A stretch of 64,000 nucleotides of DNA from Pseudomonas sp. URMO17WK12:I2 (GCF_003253735.1 NZ_QKYW01000007.1:135451-199450), one strand, 5' to 3'. Shown: positions 18,076-29,890, counted from the stretch's first letter. The notes: generated by a model from the letters alone, not told the origin. Numbers and translations: made by a program.

Positions 18076-18100
18076 AACGCCCGCAACGGGTGCGGGCGTT
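18076..18100 (-). terminator. Terminator after the decarboxylase gene
   Basis: Perfect 10-bp stem AACGCCCGCA / TGCGGGCGTT, loop ACGGG, 18 bases past the stop. On the minus strand it is followed by TTGCGTTTTGCG. Confidence 0.85.
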
Positions 18101-18117
18101 CGGCGTGACGATTGGGC

Positions 18118-19281
18118 TTACAGGTAGAAGGATTTCAGCGGCGGGAAGCCGTTGAACTCCACGGCGCTGTAGCTGGTGGTGTAGGCACCGGTGGACAGCC
18201 AGTACAGGCGATCACCGCTGGCCAGGTTCAGCGGCAGGCCGTACTTGTAGTGCTCGTACATGATGTCGGCGCTGTCGCAGGTCGGCCCGGCGATGACCAC
18301 TTCTTCCATCTCGCCCTTCTTCTCGGTCCAGATGGGGAACTTGATGGCCTCGTCCATGGTTTCGATCAGGCCACTGAACTTGCCCACGTCGGTGTACACC
18401 CAACGCTCCACGGCGGTACGCGACTTGCGTGCCACCAGCACCACTTCGCTGACCAGGATGCCGGCGTTGGCGATCAGCGAACGGCCCGGCTCGAGGATGA
18501 TTTCCGGCAGGTCATCGCCGAAGTCGTCCTTGAGGAAACGGATGATTTCCTCGGCGTAGGTCTCCAGGCTGTTGGTACGGGTGATGTAGTTGGCCGGGAA
18601 GCCGCCACCCATGTTGATCATCTGCAGGGTGATGCCGTCTTCTTCCTTGAGACGCTCGAAGATCACCTTGACCTTGGCGATGGCCGCATCCCATACGTCG
18701 ATATCGCGCTGCTGCGAACCAACGTGGAAGGAAATGCCGTAGGGCACCAGGCCCAGCTGCTTGGCGAGGATCAGCAGGTCCATGGCCATGTCGGTCTGGC
18801 AGCCGAACTTGCGGGAGAGCGGCCAGTCGGCCGAGGTCGAGCCTTCGGTGAGGATGCGCACGTAGATCTTCGAGCCCGGCGCTGCCTTGGCGATATTGCG
18901 CAGGTCGGCTTCGGAGTCGGTGGCGAACAGGCGCACGCCCTTCTCGTAGAAATAGCGGACGTCACGGGCTTTCTTGATGGTGTTGCCGTAGCTCATGCGA
19001 TCCGGGCTGACGCCGGCGGACAGCACCTTGTCGAGCTCGTAGATCGAGGCGATGTCGAAGTTCGAGCCCTTGTCGCGCAGCAACTCGATGATTTCGATCG
19101 CCGGGTTGGCCTTGACGGCGTAGTACACCTTGGCGAAATCGAAACCGGCACGCAGGTCGTCGTAGGCCTGGCTGATGATCGCGGTGTCGATCACCACGAA
19201 CGGGGTTTCCTGCTGGTCGGCGAAGGCCTTCATTTTATTGAAGGTTTCACGTGGGTAGTAATCTTCGACCTTGATCGACAT
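18118..19281 (-). CDS. speC: Ornithine decarboxylase (fold III, PLP-dependent)
   Basis: Converts ornithine to putrescine. The 387 residues are an alanine-racemase-fold (group IV) decarboxylase: PLP lysine in YYAVKANP near residue 57, SFHVGSQ, the PLP-phosphate loop MGGGFP, EPGRSLIANAG, and the active-site GPTCDSAD with the catalytic Cys. The length and the motif GPTCDSAD fit bacterial and eukaryotic ODC rather than diaminopimelate decarboxylase. It resembles Pseudomonas SpeC (PA4519), which also lies next to a chemoreceptor gene. Lysine could be a second substrate. Confidence 0.93.
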   Translation of the reverse strand: MSIKVEDYYPRETFNKMKAFADQQETPFVVIDTAIISQAYDDLRAGFDFAKVYYAVKANPAIEIIELLRDKGSNFDIASIYELDKVLSAGVSPDRMSYGNTIKKARDVRYFYEKGVRLFATDSEADLRNIAKAAPGSKIYVRILTEGSTSADWPLSRKFGCQTDMAMDLLILAKQLGLVPYGISFHVGSQQRDIDVWDAAIAKVKVIFERLKEEDGITLQMINMGGGFPANYITRTNSLETYAEEIIRFLKDDFGDDLPEIILEPGRSLIANAGILVSEVVLVARKSRTAVERWVYTDVGKFSGLIETMDEAIKFPIWTEKKGEMEEVVIAGPTCDSADIMYEHYKYGLPLNLASGDRLYWLSTGAYTTSYSAVEFNGFPPLKSFYL

Positions 19282-19807
19282 GCGGCACTCCTGATGGCTG
19301 AACCATGAACACTAGGATTCGGGCAGTTGAACCGGGCACAGGTTCAACCGGGTGTCGGGGGCGGCCATCGAACAATCGGCCGGAAAGCCTGTTGCCAGGC
19401 CACGAACGTCTGATCAGTTTCCCCACTTTGGTTCGCCTACTTCCCAAGGCATGTCGCCGAGAATTGCATGACCTGAAAACAGGCTGCGCAACCTCTCGTC
19501 GTCAGTACTTGAGCCGAATGGATCGTTGCCAGCATGGACGCTCGGGCGCGGACTTTAAGACCATGACTCGCTCAGATCAATCAAAAATTGCCCTCGGCGG
19601 GAACTGATTTTCCAGACGTTTCGGATTCCACACGAAGCGCGGCGAAATGCTGCACAGCCGCAGGCTGCACCAGCACGCCCCACGCCAGGTCAACAGCCTG
19701 GCACAGGGTGCTTTTCATGATGATGACCGAGCCCGGAACGGGGCTTGGAGAGCGGCTGGCGCAGCCGCTATCAGCGGCGCCAGCCGGGATGTGCGCTAGG
19801 TCGAGGC
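19282..19807. other. 526-base intergenic region between speC and the chemoreceptor gene
   Basis: No coding sequence. It must contain the speC promoter. A perfect 9-bp hairpin (GGCTGGCGC / GCGCCAGCC, 19754-19785) about 23 bases past the chemoreceptor stop and a weaker one near 19730-19745 may terminate that gene, but no T tract follows. Confidence 0.6.
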
Positions 19808-21784
19808 TTAGCGGAAGCGCTCGACTTCGCGGTGCAGGTCGGTGGCCAGGGTTTCCAGTTCCTTGGAGGTGTGTGCCAGGTTGGCGATCACTTCGCGCTG
19901 CTCGCCGTTGGCCAGGGCGATGCTCTGCAGGTTGCTGCTCAGCAGCGTGGCGGTGCTGCTCTGCTCGCTGGTGGCAGTGGTGATGGCGGCGAACTGGTCA
20001 CCGGCGGCGCTGGTCTGCTCGGCGATATGGGTCAGTGCGGCGGCGACCTTGGCATTGAGTTCGAGGCCGTTCTGCATCAGCTGGCGGCCCTGCTCCATGG
20101 TGCTGATCGCGCTGCTGGTTTCACCCTGGATGCTGCCGATCATGTTGGAGATCTCGGTGGTCGCCTCACGGGTACGGCCGGCCAGGCTGCGCACCTCGTC
20201 AGCGACCACGGCAAAGCCGCGACCCTGTTCGCCGGCACGTGCCGCCTCGATGGCAGCGTTGAGCGCCAGCAGGTTGGTCTGGTCGGCGATCGAGGTGATC
20301 ACGCTGAGGATGCCGCCAATCTCCTGGGAACGCTGGCCGAGGCTGTCGATGACCTTGGCGGCGCTGTTGACCGACTGAGAAATCTGCTCCAGAGCGGCGG
20401 ACGCCTCCTCCATCGAGGTGCGACCGATGCGCGTCTGGCTGGCGTTCTCGCTGGCCATGCGTTCGGTGCTGCGCATGTTGTCGGCGATGTTCAGCGAGGT
20501 GGCGCTGAATTCTTCCACCGCACCGGCCATACTGCTGATCTCGCCGGACTGCTGCTCGATACCTTCGTAGGCACCACGCGACAGCCCGGACAGCGCCTCG
20601 GCACGCTGGCTGACATTGCCCGCGGCGCTGCGGATGCGCGAGACCATGGTCGACAGCGCTTCGCTCATCTGATTGAAGCTGCGCGACAGCTCGCCGATCT
20701 CGTCATGGCTCTTGACCTGCAGGCGTACGCTCAGATCACCGGCCCCCAGAGCCTGGGCCTGTTCGACCAGATCGCCAAGCGGGCGCAGCTTGCGGCGCAG
20801 CAGCCAGATCACCGCCAGCACGGCCAGCACCAGGGTCACCAGGCTGCCGATGGCCAGCTGGCTGCCGACCCGCCAGGTAACGGCCTGGATCTCCGCTTCC
20901 GGCATGCTCGCCACCACCGTCCACGGGCCACCGGCAAAGGGCACGGCGACGCTATAGAAATCCTCGCTGCCGTCGCTCCAGAAACCGCCCTTGCCCGGGT
21001 TGCCCAGCACATTGCTCATGTTGCCCGTCAGTTGCTCGGGACGTTGCGCGCCATAGGGCGCCACCAGCCACTTGTTCTGGTCGTCGAGCAGTGCCAGGGA
21101 GCCAGTACTGCCAATGCGGAACTGCTGCAGATTGGCGAACTGCGCATTCTGCGCGTCGGTGTAATCGAAGCCGACGAACAGCACCGCGATCACTCGGCCA
21201 GCAGCGTCACGCACCGGCGTGTACTGGGTCATGTAGAAACGGTCGAACAGCAGCGCGCGGCCCACGTAGCTGTCGCCGGCCAGCAGGCGCGTGTAGGCCG
21301 GGTGATTGCGATCGAGCACGGTGCCGATGGCACGGCCACCGTCCTGCTTGGTCAGCGAGGTGGTCACCCGCACGAAGTCTTCGCCATCACGCACGAAGAT
21401 GGTCGCCACGCCGGCGGTCAGGTTGCGGAACTCATCGACTTCGCTGAAATCGTTGTTCAGCCGGCTATCGCCCAGGTAGAGCGCCGGGGCCTGCAGGGAG
21501 CCCACCGCAACCCGCTCGTCCGGGCTGACCCGCAGGCCGCTGCTGAAACGCCGCTCGAACAGCCCGGCAAGGCGCTGCGTGCTTTCACGCAGGCTCTCGT
21601 GGAAGGTGCTCAGCTGGTCGGCCAACAGGCGCGCCTCGCTGCCCAGGTGTTCTTCCCGGGTCACAAGGTTGGCACTGCTCAGAGAGCGCAGGGCGAATAC
21701 GGTACTGACACTGATCAGCAGTACCAGCATGGCGGCAAGGGCCGTCGCCAGTTGCCAGGCGATACGCGAACGAGGTTGGTTCAT
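19808..21784 (-). CDS. Methyl-accepting chemotaxis protein with periplasmic Cache-type sensor
   Basis: 658 residues in the classic transducer layout. TM1 is near 10-30 (LATALAAMLVLLISVSTVFAL). A periplasmic region of about 275 residues has Cache-like features (FYMTQYTPVRDAAGRVIAVL, VGFDYTD). TM2 is near 305-327, then HAMP. The long signalling coiled coil has the conserved tip ITSIADQTNLLALNAAIEAA and RGFAVVADEVRSLAGRT near 500-540. It lacks a C-terminal CheR-tethering pentapeptide. Ligand unknown; the neighbouring speC is suggestive of polyamines or amino acids only by proximity. Single gene, ATG at 21784. Confidence 0.93.
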   Translation of the reverse strand: MNQPRSRIAWQLATALAAMLVLLISVSTVFALRSLSSANLVTREEHLGSEARLLADQLSTFHESLRESTQRLAGLFERRFSSGLRVSPDERVAVGSLQAPALYLGDSRLNNDFSEVDEFRNLTAGVATIFVRDGEDFVRVTTSLTKQDGGRAIGTVLDRNHPAYTRLLAGDSYVGRALLFDRFYMTQYTPVRDAAGRVIAVLFVGFDYTDAQNAQFANLQQFRIGSTGSLALLDDQNKWLVAPYGAQRPEQLTGNMSNVLGNPGKGGFWSDGSEDFYSVAVPFAGGPWTVVASMPEAEIQAVTWRVGSQLAIGSLVTLVLAVLAVIWLLRRKLRPLGDLVEQAQALGAGDLSVRLQVKSHDEIGELSRSFNQMSEALSTMVSRIRSAAGNVSQRAEALSGLSRGAYEGIEQQSGEISSMAGAVEEFSATSLNIADNMRSTERMASENASQTRIGRTSMEEASAALEQISQSVNSAAKVIDSLGQRSQEIGGILSVITSIADQTNLLALNAAIEAARAGEQGRGFAVVADEVRSLAGRTREATTEISNMIGSIQGETSSAISTMEQGRQLMQNGLELNAKVAAALTHIAEQTSAAGDQFAAITTATSEQSSTATLLSSNLQSIALANGEQREVIANLAHTSKELETLATDLHREVERFR

Positions 21785-21969
21785 GAAACATCTCCGTGCT
21801 CCATCGTCCCTGTATGGAGTAATTGAATAAATTTTGATCAGCCTGTACGTCGGCGAGCGCGGAGAATACTTGAGAGTTTTAGTGCGTCAATGGCCAGCGC
21901 GCCACGATCACCACATTTTTTACGTGGAGTAATGAAAAAGCCTCGTCTCTGAGACTTACCAGCACATTT

Positions 21970-22890
21970 CTAGCGCCGCAGCTGCACATCGGGCAACTGC
22001 ATGTCGGCCACTTCGCCGAGCAGAAACTCGGCCAGCCGCTCGAACCGCTCCTGGCCACGGCGCGACTTGGGCCACACCAGGTAATAGCTTTCGCCACTGG
22101 AGACCGCGGTTGGCCAGGGCAGCGCCAGGCGGCCCAGCAGCACGTCCTCGGCGACCATCGCCAGGTCGCCGATCGATACGCCGTAACCACGGGCGGCGGC
22201 GACGATGCCCAGCTCCAGGGTGTCGAACACCTGGCCGCCCTTGAGCGACACCTGGTCCGCCAGGCCCGTGGCCTGCAGCCAGCGGCGCCAGTCGCGGCGG
22301 TCAGGCGTGGGGTGGACCAGCTCGGCCTGCTGCAGGCGGCTGACGTCCCAGGGCTGCTCACCCAATGCGGCGGGCGCACACACCGGGATCAACCACTCCT
22401 CGAACAACCGCACGCTATGCCATTCGTTGCTGAAGGTGCCGGCGCCGAGCAACACGGCGCAATCGAACGGCTCATGGAGAAAATCCACGCGGTCAAGATC
22501 CATCCAGGCACTTGTCAGCTGCACCTCGAGATCGGCATGCCGGGCGCGAAACAGCGACAGGCGCGCCAGCAGCCAGCGCATGGTCAGGGTCGAGGGCGCC
22601 TTGAGCCGCAGGGTGCCATCTTCCACGCGCAGGGTCGCACAGGCCCGCTCCAGGGATTCGAAGCCTTCGCGGATACCCGGCAGCAGCAGGCTTGCCGGCT
22701 CGGTCAGGTGCAACGCCCGCCCACCGCGCTCGAACAGCCGGCAGGCGAAGTGATCTTCCAGGGTACGAATGTGCCGGCTGACGGCACTCTGGGTGATCGC
22801 CAGCTCATCGGCAGCGCGGGTAAAGGATAAGTGGCGCGCTGCAGCCTCGAAGGCGCGCAGGGCATAAAGAGGTGGCAGACTTCGGTTCAT
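21970..22890 (-). CDS. LysR-family regulator (GcvA-like)
   Basis: 306 residues. The N-terminal winged helix reads LPPLYALRAFEAAARHLSFT, then RAADELAITQSAVSRHIRTLEDHFACRLFERGGRALHLT, the GcvA/AmpR-like LysR signature. The C-terminal effector domain (~residues 90-300) contains DLEVQLTSAWMDLDRVDFLHE and CAVLLGAG. It is divergent from the MATE gene with a 139-base gap, so it probably controls that gene and itself. The effector is unknown. The P. aeruginosa locus PA5293-PA5294 has the same arrangement as I recall it. Confidence 0.9.
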   Translation of the reverse strand: MNRSLPPLYALRAFEAAARHLSFTRAADELAITQSAVSRHIRTLEDHFACRLFERGGRALHLTEPASLLLPGIREGFESLERACATLRVEDGTLRLKAPSTLTMRWLLARLSLFRARHADLEVQLTSAWMDLDRVDFLHEPFDCAVLLGAGTFSNEWHSVRLFEEWLIPVCAPAALGEQPWDVSRLQQAELVHPTPDRRDWRRWLQATGLADQVSLKGGQVFDTLELGIVAAARGYGVSIGDLAMVAEDVLLGRLALPWPTAVSSGESYYLVWPKSRRGQERFERLAEFLLGEVADMQLPDVQLRR

Positions 22891-23029
22891 TGCACTAGGC
22901 CATGAGTTTTAATCATGCTTGCCATCGCTATTTTCCTTTTGTGAGCTGTGGCCAGAAACCAGAGAATAGACGCCATTACGCTTTCCCCGGCAGCCCGGGG
23001 ATGCTTACCCTACCGAAGTTTTACTCATC

Positions 23030-24409
23030 ATGAAAAATTCCCTTGGTCAGGAGCTGGGTGCGTTGATGCGCCTGGCCGGCCCGCTGATCTCTGCGCAGCT
23101 GGCCCACGCGCTGATGATCTTCACCGACACGCTGATGATGGCCATGCTCGGCCCGCAGCAGCTGGCCGGTGGCGCGCTGGGCGCTACCTGCTACTTCATC
23201 TTCTCGATCTTCTGCTCGGGGGTGATCGCCGCCGTCGGCAGCCTGGTCGCCATTCGCCATGGCGGCGGTGACCCGGCCGGCGTCACCCGGCTGATCCGCA
23301 ATGGCCTGTGGCTGGCCTTGCTGCTGGGCGTCGCCAGCGCGCTCTGTCTGAATGCCCTGGGCCCGCTGCTGCCGCACCTCGGCCAGGACCCGGCCGCAGC
23401 CAGCCAGGCCATGAACTTCCTGCGCCCGCTATCGCTGGGCCTACCCGCCTACCTGTGCTTCATGGCCATGCGCGGCTTTACCAGCGCCATTGGCCACCCC
23501 GGCCCGGTGATGACGATCAGCATCGTCGGCACCATTGCCAACTTCATCATCAACTATGCGCTGATCAAGGGCTGGTTCGGCTTGCCCAGCCTCGGCCTGA
23601 GCGGTATCGGCCTGACCACCGCACTGGTCAGCAGCGCCATGGCACTGGCCCTGGCGCTGTACATCCTGATTTCGCCGACCTACCAACGCTACAAGCTGAG
23701 CGGCGGCCTGGGACGCCCGCAGCGCGCCGAGATGCGCGCCCTGCTGCGCCTCGGCCTGCCCATTGGCGGCACCTATGCCGCCGAGCAAGGCCTGTTCACC
23801 TTCGCCACCCTGTGCATGGGCGCCCTGGGCAGCGTGCAGCTGGCCGCCCATCAGATCGCCATGCAGTCGGTGGCCCTGGCCTTCATCGTGCCCCAGGGGC
23901 TGTCCTACGCAGTGACCTTCCGCGTCGGCATGCATTACGGGGCCAACCGCCTGCACCTGTCACGCCTCGCCGGCTACCTGGGCATGGCCATGGGCGCCGT
24001 GTTGATGCTGCTGTTCGCCCTGCTGTTCTGGCTGCTGCCGGAGTGGATCATCGGGCTGTTCCTCGACCGTAACGACCCGGCGTTCGCCGATATCATCACC
24101 CTGGCGGTGAGCCTGCTGGCGATTGCCGCCTGGTTCGAGCTGTTCGACGGTTTGCAGAGCATCGCCATGGGCGCGATTCGTGGCCTCAACGATGGGCGCA
24201 CCACCCTGGTCATCGGCCTGACCGGCTACTGGTGCGTGGGCGCGCCGCTGGCCTGGCTGCTGGCCTTCCCGTTTGGCTGGGGCGCCCATGGCGTCTGGTG
24301 GGGGCTGGCCGCCGGCCTGGCGGTAACGGCGACCGGCCTGGTGCTGGGCTTCCGCTGGAAGACCGCGCGCCTGCAGCGGCCCCAAGCCATGCAGACCTGC
24401 CTGCCGTAA
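23030..24409 (+). CDS. MATE-family multidrug/Na+ antiporter (NorM-like)
   Basis: 459 residues with about 12 hydrophobic segments, the MATE/NorM layout. Typical sequence: MRLAGPLISAQLAHALMIFTDTLMMAMLG at the N terminus, PLSLGLPAYLCFMAMRGFTSAIG, LPIGGTYAAEQGLFTFATLCMGALGSVQLAAHQIA, and DGLQSIAMGAIRGLNDGRT near the end. It expels cationic drugs or metabolites using Na+ or H+. Divergent from the LysR gene. The coupling ion and substrates cannot be told from sequence by eye. Confidence 0.94.
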   Translation: MKNSLGQELGALMRLAGPLISAQLAHALMIFTDTLMMAMLGPQQLAGGALGATCYFIFSIFCSGVIAAVGSLVAIRHGGGDPAGVTRLIRNGLWLALLLGVASALCLNALGPLLPHLGQDPAAASQAMNFLRPLSLGLPAYLCFMAMRGFTSAIGHPGPVMTISIVGTIANFIINYALIKGWFGLPSLGLSGIGLTTALVSSAMALALALYILISPTYQRYKLSGGLGRPQRAEMRALLRLGLPIGGTYAAEQGLFTFATLCMGALGSVQLAAHQIAMQSVALAFIVPQGLSYAVTFRVGMHYGANRLHLSRLAGYLGMAMGAVLMLLFALLFWLLPEWIIGLFLDRNDPAFADIITLAVSLLAIAAWFELFDGLQSIAMGAIRGLNDGRTTLVIGLTGYWCVGAPLAWLLAFPFGWGAHGVWWGLAAGLAVTATGLVLGFRWKTARLQRPQAMQTCLP

Positions 24410-24428
24410 GCGGCCAGGATTGCAATGA

Positions 24429-26099
24429 CTAAAGCCGGCCGCCGGATAGCGGCTGGCGTATACCCGCCGATAGAAAGCGCGCCAGTTCGGCCAGTGGCAT
24501 GGCCTTGCTGATCAGGTATCCCTGCACCTGGTCGCAGCCGAACTCACGCAGCAGTTGCAACTGCTCCCAATTCTCCACACCTTCGGCGACCACCTGCAGA
24601 TCGAGGTTATGGGCCAGGCTGATCATCGCCTGCACCAGTTGCTGGCTCTGTGGCCGCGTTTCCATGCCGGTGACGAAACTGCGGTCGATCTTCAATAGCG
24701 CGATGGGCAGGTTGCTCAGGTGCTCGAACGACGAGAAACCGGTGCCGAAGTCGTCCAGGGAAAAGCGCACGCCCAGGTGACCCAGGCGGCGCATGGTCTG
24801 CAGCACGTAGTCGCTGCGGCGCATCACCGCGGTTTCGGTCAGCTCGAACTCCAGCCAGTGACTGTCGACCCCGCAGCTGTCGATCAGCCGCTCCAGGGTC
24901 GGCAGCAATTGGCTGTCCTGAAACTGGCGGAACGACAGGTTGATGGCCATGTGCAGCGGCGGCTGGCCGCGCTCGCGCAGCCACTGCATGTCGCGCATGG
25001 CGCGGTCGATCACCCAGTAGCCAAGCGGCACGATCAGCCCGCACTCTTCGGCCAGCGGCACGAACTCGCCCGGCAGCAGCAACCCGTGCGCTTCGTGCTG
25101 CCAGCGCACCAGCGCCTCCAGGCCAACGACGGTGCCACTGCGCAGGCACAACCGCGGCTGGTAATGCAGCTGCAACTCGCCCTTGCGCAGCGCCCGACGC
25201 AGCTCGCGCTGCAGGTCGACCTGGCTGCGCATGCCGTGGTCCAGGCGTTCGTCGTAGAGATGGTAGGTGCAGCCTTGGCGGCTTTTCGCCTGCTGCATGG
25301 CGATATGGGCGTGCCACATCAGCGCATCGGCGGTACTCGCTGGTTTGGCCAACGCCACCCCGAGGCTGCAACCGAGCAACAGGCTCTCGCCGTCCACCCA
25401 GTAGGGTTCGCCCAAGGCTTCGAGCAGATGCTGCACACGGGCATGCAGGCGCTCGAGGTCATCGTGGCGGTGGAGCAGCAGGGCGAATTCGTCGCCACCC
25501 AGGCGCGCCATCTGATCGCCACGCTCCAGGTACTGCTGGAGCCGAGCCACCACCTGCTTGATCAGTTGGTCACCGGCGCAATCGCCCAGGGCGTCGTTGG
25601 CTTGGCGGAAGTTGTCGAGGTCCAGCTGGATCAGCGCCAGGCCGTGGCGGTCCGGCTCATCGAGGCGCGCCGCCAGCAGGGTGTGAAAGCCCTGGCGATT
25701 GGCGATGCCGGTGAGCGCGTCCTGTTCGGCCAGGCGTTGCAGGGTCAGGCGCAGGCGGCCCTGCTCGCGCACATAGCGCAGGCTGCGGCGTAGCACATCG
25801 GCGCTCAGCTGATCGCGTACCAGCCAATCGCAGACCTGCGGCGGCGTATCGGCGGGTTCGTGTTCCAGCAGCAGGATGATGGGCGCGTTGCAGCGCCTGG
25901 AGTCGGGCAGGTGCGCCGGGGTGGTCAGCAGCACCGCGTCATCGGCGGCATCGAGCAGTCGCCGGGCATCCGGCCAGTTGGCAGCGCAACTCAGCGGCAG
26001 TGGGCCGCCCACGGCGCCCAGGCGCTCGCGCAGCAGCTCACTCCACTGCGGCGTCTCCGCCAGCAGTACCAGGCGCAACGGCTCGACGAATGCGCTCAA
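24429..26099 (-). CDS. GGDEF-EAL cyclic-di-GMP protein (ProE-like)
   Basis: About 556 residues. A degenerate receiver-like N terminus (LRLVLLAETPQWSELLRERL) is followed by a GGDEF domain with intact RLGGDEF near residue 200 and an EAL domain with intact EALVRW near 331 and DDFGTG near 451. Either or both domains could be active; the family member at this locus in P. aeruginosa (ProE, PA5295) is a phosphodiesterase. I chose the TTG at 26099, with GGGGGAT seven bases upstream, over an ATG at 26198 that gives an odd leader. Convergent with the MATE gene and divergent from rep. Confidence 0.85.
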   Translation of the reverse strand: MSAFVEPLRLVLLAETPQWSELLRERLGAVGGPLPLSCAANWPDARRLLDAADDAVLLTTPAHLPDSRRCNAPIILLLEHEPADTPPQVCDWLVRDQLSADVLRRSLRYVREQGRLRLTLQRLAEQDALTGIANRQGFHTLLAARLDEPDRHGLALIQLDLDNFRQANDALGDCAGDQLIKQVVARLQQYLERGDQMARLGGDEFALLLHRHDDLERLHARVQHLLEALGEPYWVDGESLLLGCSLGVALAKPASTADALMWHAHIAMQQAKSRQGCTYHLYDERLDHGMRSQVDLQRELRRALRKGELQLHYQPRLCLRSGTVVGLEALVRWQHEAHGLLLPGEFVPLAEECGLIVPLGYWVIDRAMRDMQWLRERGQPPLHMAINLSFRQFQDSQLLPTLERLIDSCGVDSHWLEFELTETAVMRRSDYVLQTMRRLGHLGVRFSLDDFGTGFSSFEHLSNLPIALLKIDRSFVTGMETRPQSQQLVQAMISLAHNLDLQVVAEGVENWEQLQLLREFGCDQVQGYLISKAMPLAELARFLSAGIRQPLSGGRL

Positions 26100-26253
26100 G
26101 AAAGATCCCCCGATGCACGAAAAAAGTGGCGCGCAGCGCACGCCTGAATGCGCCAGTTCCGGCGTCAAATCAATCACTTCCGTGTAATCGTCGGACATCC
26201 TGCGACAAAACCCCGGTAATCGACAAGCCCGCTCGCGCAATGAGGCGCCGTGA

Positions 26254-26269
26254 CGTGCTCGCGAGCACG
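26254..26269. promoter_or_regulatory. 16-bp perfect palindrome between the GGDEF-EAL gene and rep
   Basis: CGTGCTCGCGAGCACG is fully self-complementary and lies in the divergent promoter region. It could be an operator for either gene. No known regulator site is recognised. Confidence 0.4.
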
Positions 26270-26353
26270 GTTATCGGCTGCTGCAGCGAAGCTGCCAAAT
26301 GGACGATCACTTTCAGCTAAAATGCGCGGCCATTTCCCTTCGCGATAGACACG

Positions 26354-28363
<2,010 letters not shown>

Positions 28364-28373
28364 CGCCGCAAAA

Positions 28374-28460
28374 CCGTAGCCCGGGTCGAGCGTGGCGATA
28401 CCTGGGCTACGCGCCTCAGCCGCTGGCACCCTGAAAGCCGTAGCTCGGGCCAGGTTCTCA
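28374..28460. repeat. Short inverted/direct repeat after rep
   Basis: GTAGCCCGGGTCGAGCG at 28376 and CCTGGGCTACG about 20 bases later form a hairpin. A second GTAGCTCGGGCCAGG follows at 28440. Such GTAGCCCGGG-type repeats are common between Pseudomonas genes; it may end rep transcripts. Confidence 0.45.
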
Positions 28461-28575
28461 CCGCCCCGCTCCCGTCGGGCACCTGCGCAACATTTCGTAG
28501 TCAGAGTGAAAGTCCGGCCACCAAGGCCGGACATTCCGTTCTCCGTGAAGCTCCTTTGCAAAGAGGCCCGGCACC

Positions 28576-29058
28576 ATGCGCACGCTCACTCTCGACCTCG
28601 ATACCCTGACCCAGCTGATCAACGGTCGCGAAACCCTCGAGCACTGGCTCGACATGGAAGCCGGCACGGTGCTGAGCCTGACGCCCGAGGACCAGGACAG
28701 CGACGAGCGTCAGCAGATCCAGCTCAACCCGGATCGTTACACCGCCGTGCCGAATCTCGATGTGGCCCAGCGCGTGGCCATGCGCGAATCCTTTCTGTTC
28801 ACGCTGAACGACCTCAACGCTCACCCGCTGCTCAGCGCCGCACTGATGGGTCGCAAGCCGCTGCGGGCCTTCGATTACGAGATCGATTACTTTCCGACCC
28901 TGCGCCAGCAGTGGCACGACTACGAGCAGAAGCAGCTGCGCGAATACGCTCTCAACTGGCTGTTCGAACTGGGCCTGGAGCCCGCGCCGGACAAGCTGCC
29001 CCTGGATACGCGCGGCATTCCCAAGGACATTCTGCGACGCCTGACCAAAAGCGCCTGA
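28576..29058 (+). CDS. UPF0158 family protein
   Basis: 160 residues, acidic, no signal peptide or membrane segment. It begins MRTLTLDLDTLTQLINGRET and has LEHWLDMEAGTVLSLTPED, NLDVAQRVAMRESFLFTLND and AFDYEIDYFPTLRQQWHDYE, the UPF0158 pattern. Function unknown. SD GAGG before the ATG. The TGA stop is directly joined to repeat element E3. Confidence 0.85.
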   Translation: MRTLTLDLDTLTQLINGRETLEHWLDMEAGTVLSLTPEDQDSDERQQIQLNPDRYTAVPNLDVAQRVAMRESFLFTLNDLNAHPLLSAALMGRKPLRAFDYEIDYFPTLRQQWHDYEQKQLREYALNWLFELGLEPAPDKLPLDTRGIPKDILRRLTKSA

Positions 29059-29198
29059 GACCCTGCCTACGATCTGCTGCGCGTCGCCCCTGCTGCGTTA
29101 AAAACAACCTCGGAATGCTCATTTACAGCTGTAAACTCCGCTTCCTCGCTTGTTTTTGCCTTGCAGGGCTCTAGCTCGCGAGCTCGTAAACAGGCTCG
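29058..29198. repeat. TIR element E3 (141 bp), abutting the UPF0158 gene
   Basis: Starts on the last base of the UPF0158 stop codon. The ends AGACCCTGCCTACGA and (reverse complement) GAGCCTGTTTACGA pair imperfectly. Read on the minus strand it has the family core GCGGAGTTTACAGCTGTAAA then TGAGCATTCCGAGGTTG and TTTTTAACGC. So the end abutting the stop is the same end as in E1 and E2. Confidence 0.8.
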
Positions 29199-29317
29199 GA
29201 GCGCTGCGTTTGTACCTGCAATGGATGAGCGGAGCGCTGCGCGTGCGGTTTCGCTACAAATGATCGGCATTTTGAGCGAAAATCCGCCGCTTTGCTCTTG
29301 AGCCCAGAGGATCGATC

Positions 29318-29890
29318 GTGGAGTCGTTGAAACAGAAGATATGCAGTGAAGGTACCGTCCTCTCCGAGCAGGTGCTCAAGGTCGACGCCTTTCTGAATCA
29401 CCAGATCGACCCACAGTTGATGAAGGAGATCGGCCACGAGTTCGCCGAGCGGTTCAAAGGTCAGGGCATCACCAAGATCGTCACCATCGAGGCTTCGGGC
29501 ATCGCCCCGGCCGTCATGGCGGGCCTGGAATTGGGCGTGCCGGTGATCTTCGCCCGCAAGTACCAGTCGCTGACCCTCACCGACAACCTGTATATCTCCA
29601 AGGTGTTCTCGTTCACCAAGCAGACCGAGAGCACCCTGGCGATCTCCTCCAAGCACCTGAATGCCGATGACCACGTGCTGCTGGTCGATGACTTCCTGGC
29701 CAACGGCCACGCCGCCAAGGCATTGATCGATCTGGTCGGCCAGGCCGGCGCCAGCATTGCCGGTATCGGCGTGGTGATCGAGAAGTCGTTCCAGAGCGGC
29801 CGCGCTGCGCTGGACGCCGAGGGTTATCGCATCGAATCCCTGGCGCGTATCCAGTCCCTGGCAGGCGGCAAGGTTACCTTCCTCGAGTAG
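29318..29890 (+). CDS. xpt: Xanthine phosphoribosyltransferase
   Basis: Purine salvage: xanthine plus PRPP to XMP. The 190 residues carry the type I PRTase fold with the PRPP loop HVLLVDDFLANGHAAKAL near residue 122 and the family signature IVTIEASGIAPAVMAGLELG with VPVIFARKYQSLTL. The start is GTG at 29318 with AGAGG seven bases before it; MESLKQKICSEGTVLSEQVL is the known N terminus. It overlaps the convergent CoA-transferase gene by 17 bases. No purine riboswitch seen. Confidence 0.96.
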   Translation: MESLKQKICSEGTVLSEQVLKVDAFLNHQIDPQLMKEIGHEFAERFKGQGITKIVTIEASGIAPAVMAGLELGVPVIFARKYQSLTLTDNLYISKVFSFTKQTESTLAISSKHLNADDHVLLVDDFLANGHAAKALIDLVGQAGASIAGIGVVIEKSFQSGRAALDAEGYRIESLARIQSLAGGKVTFLE

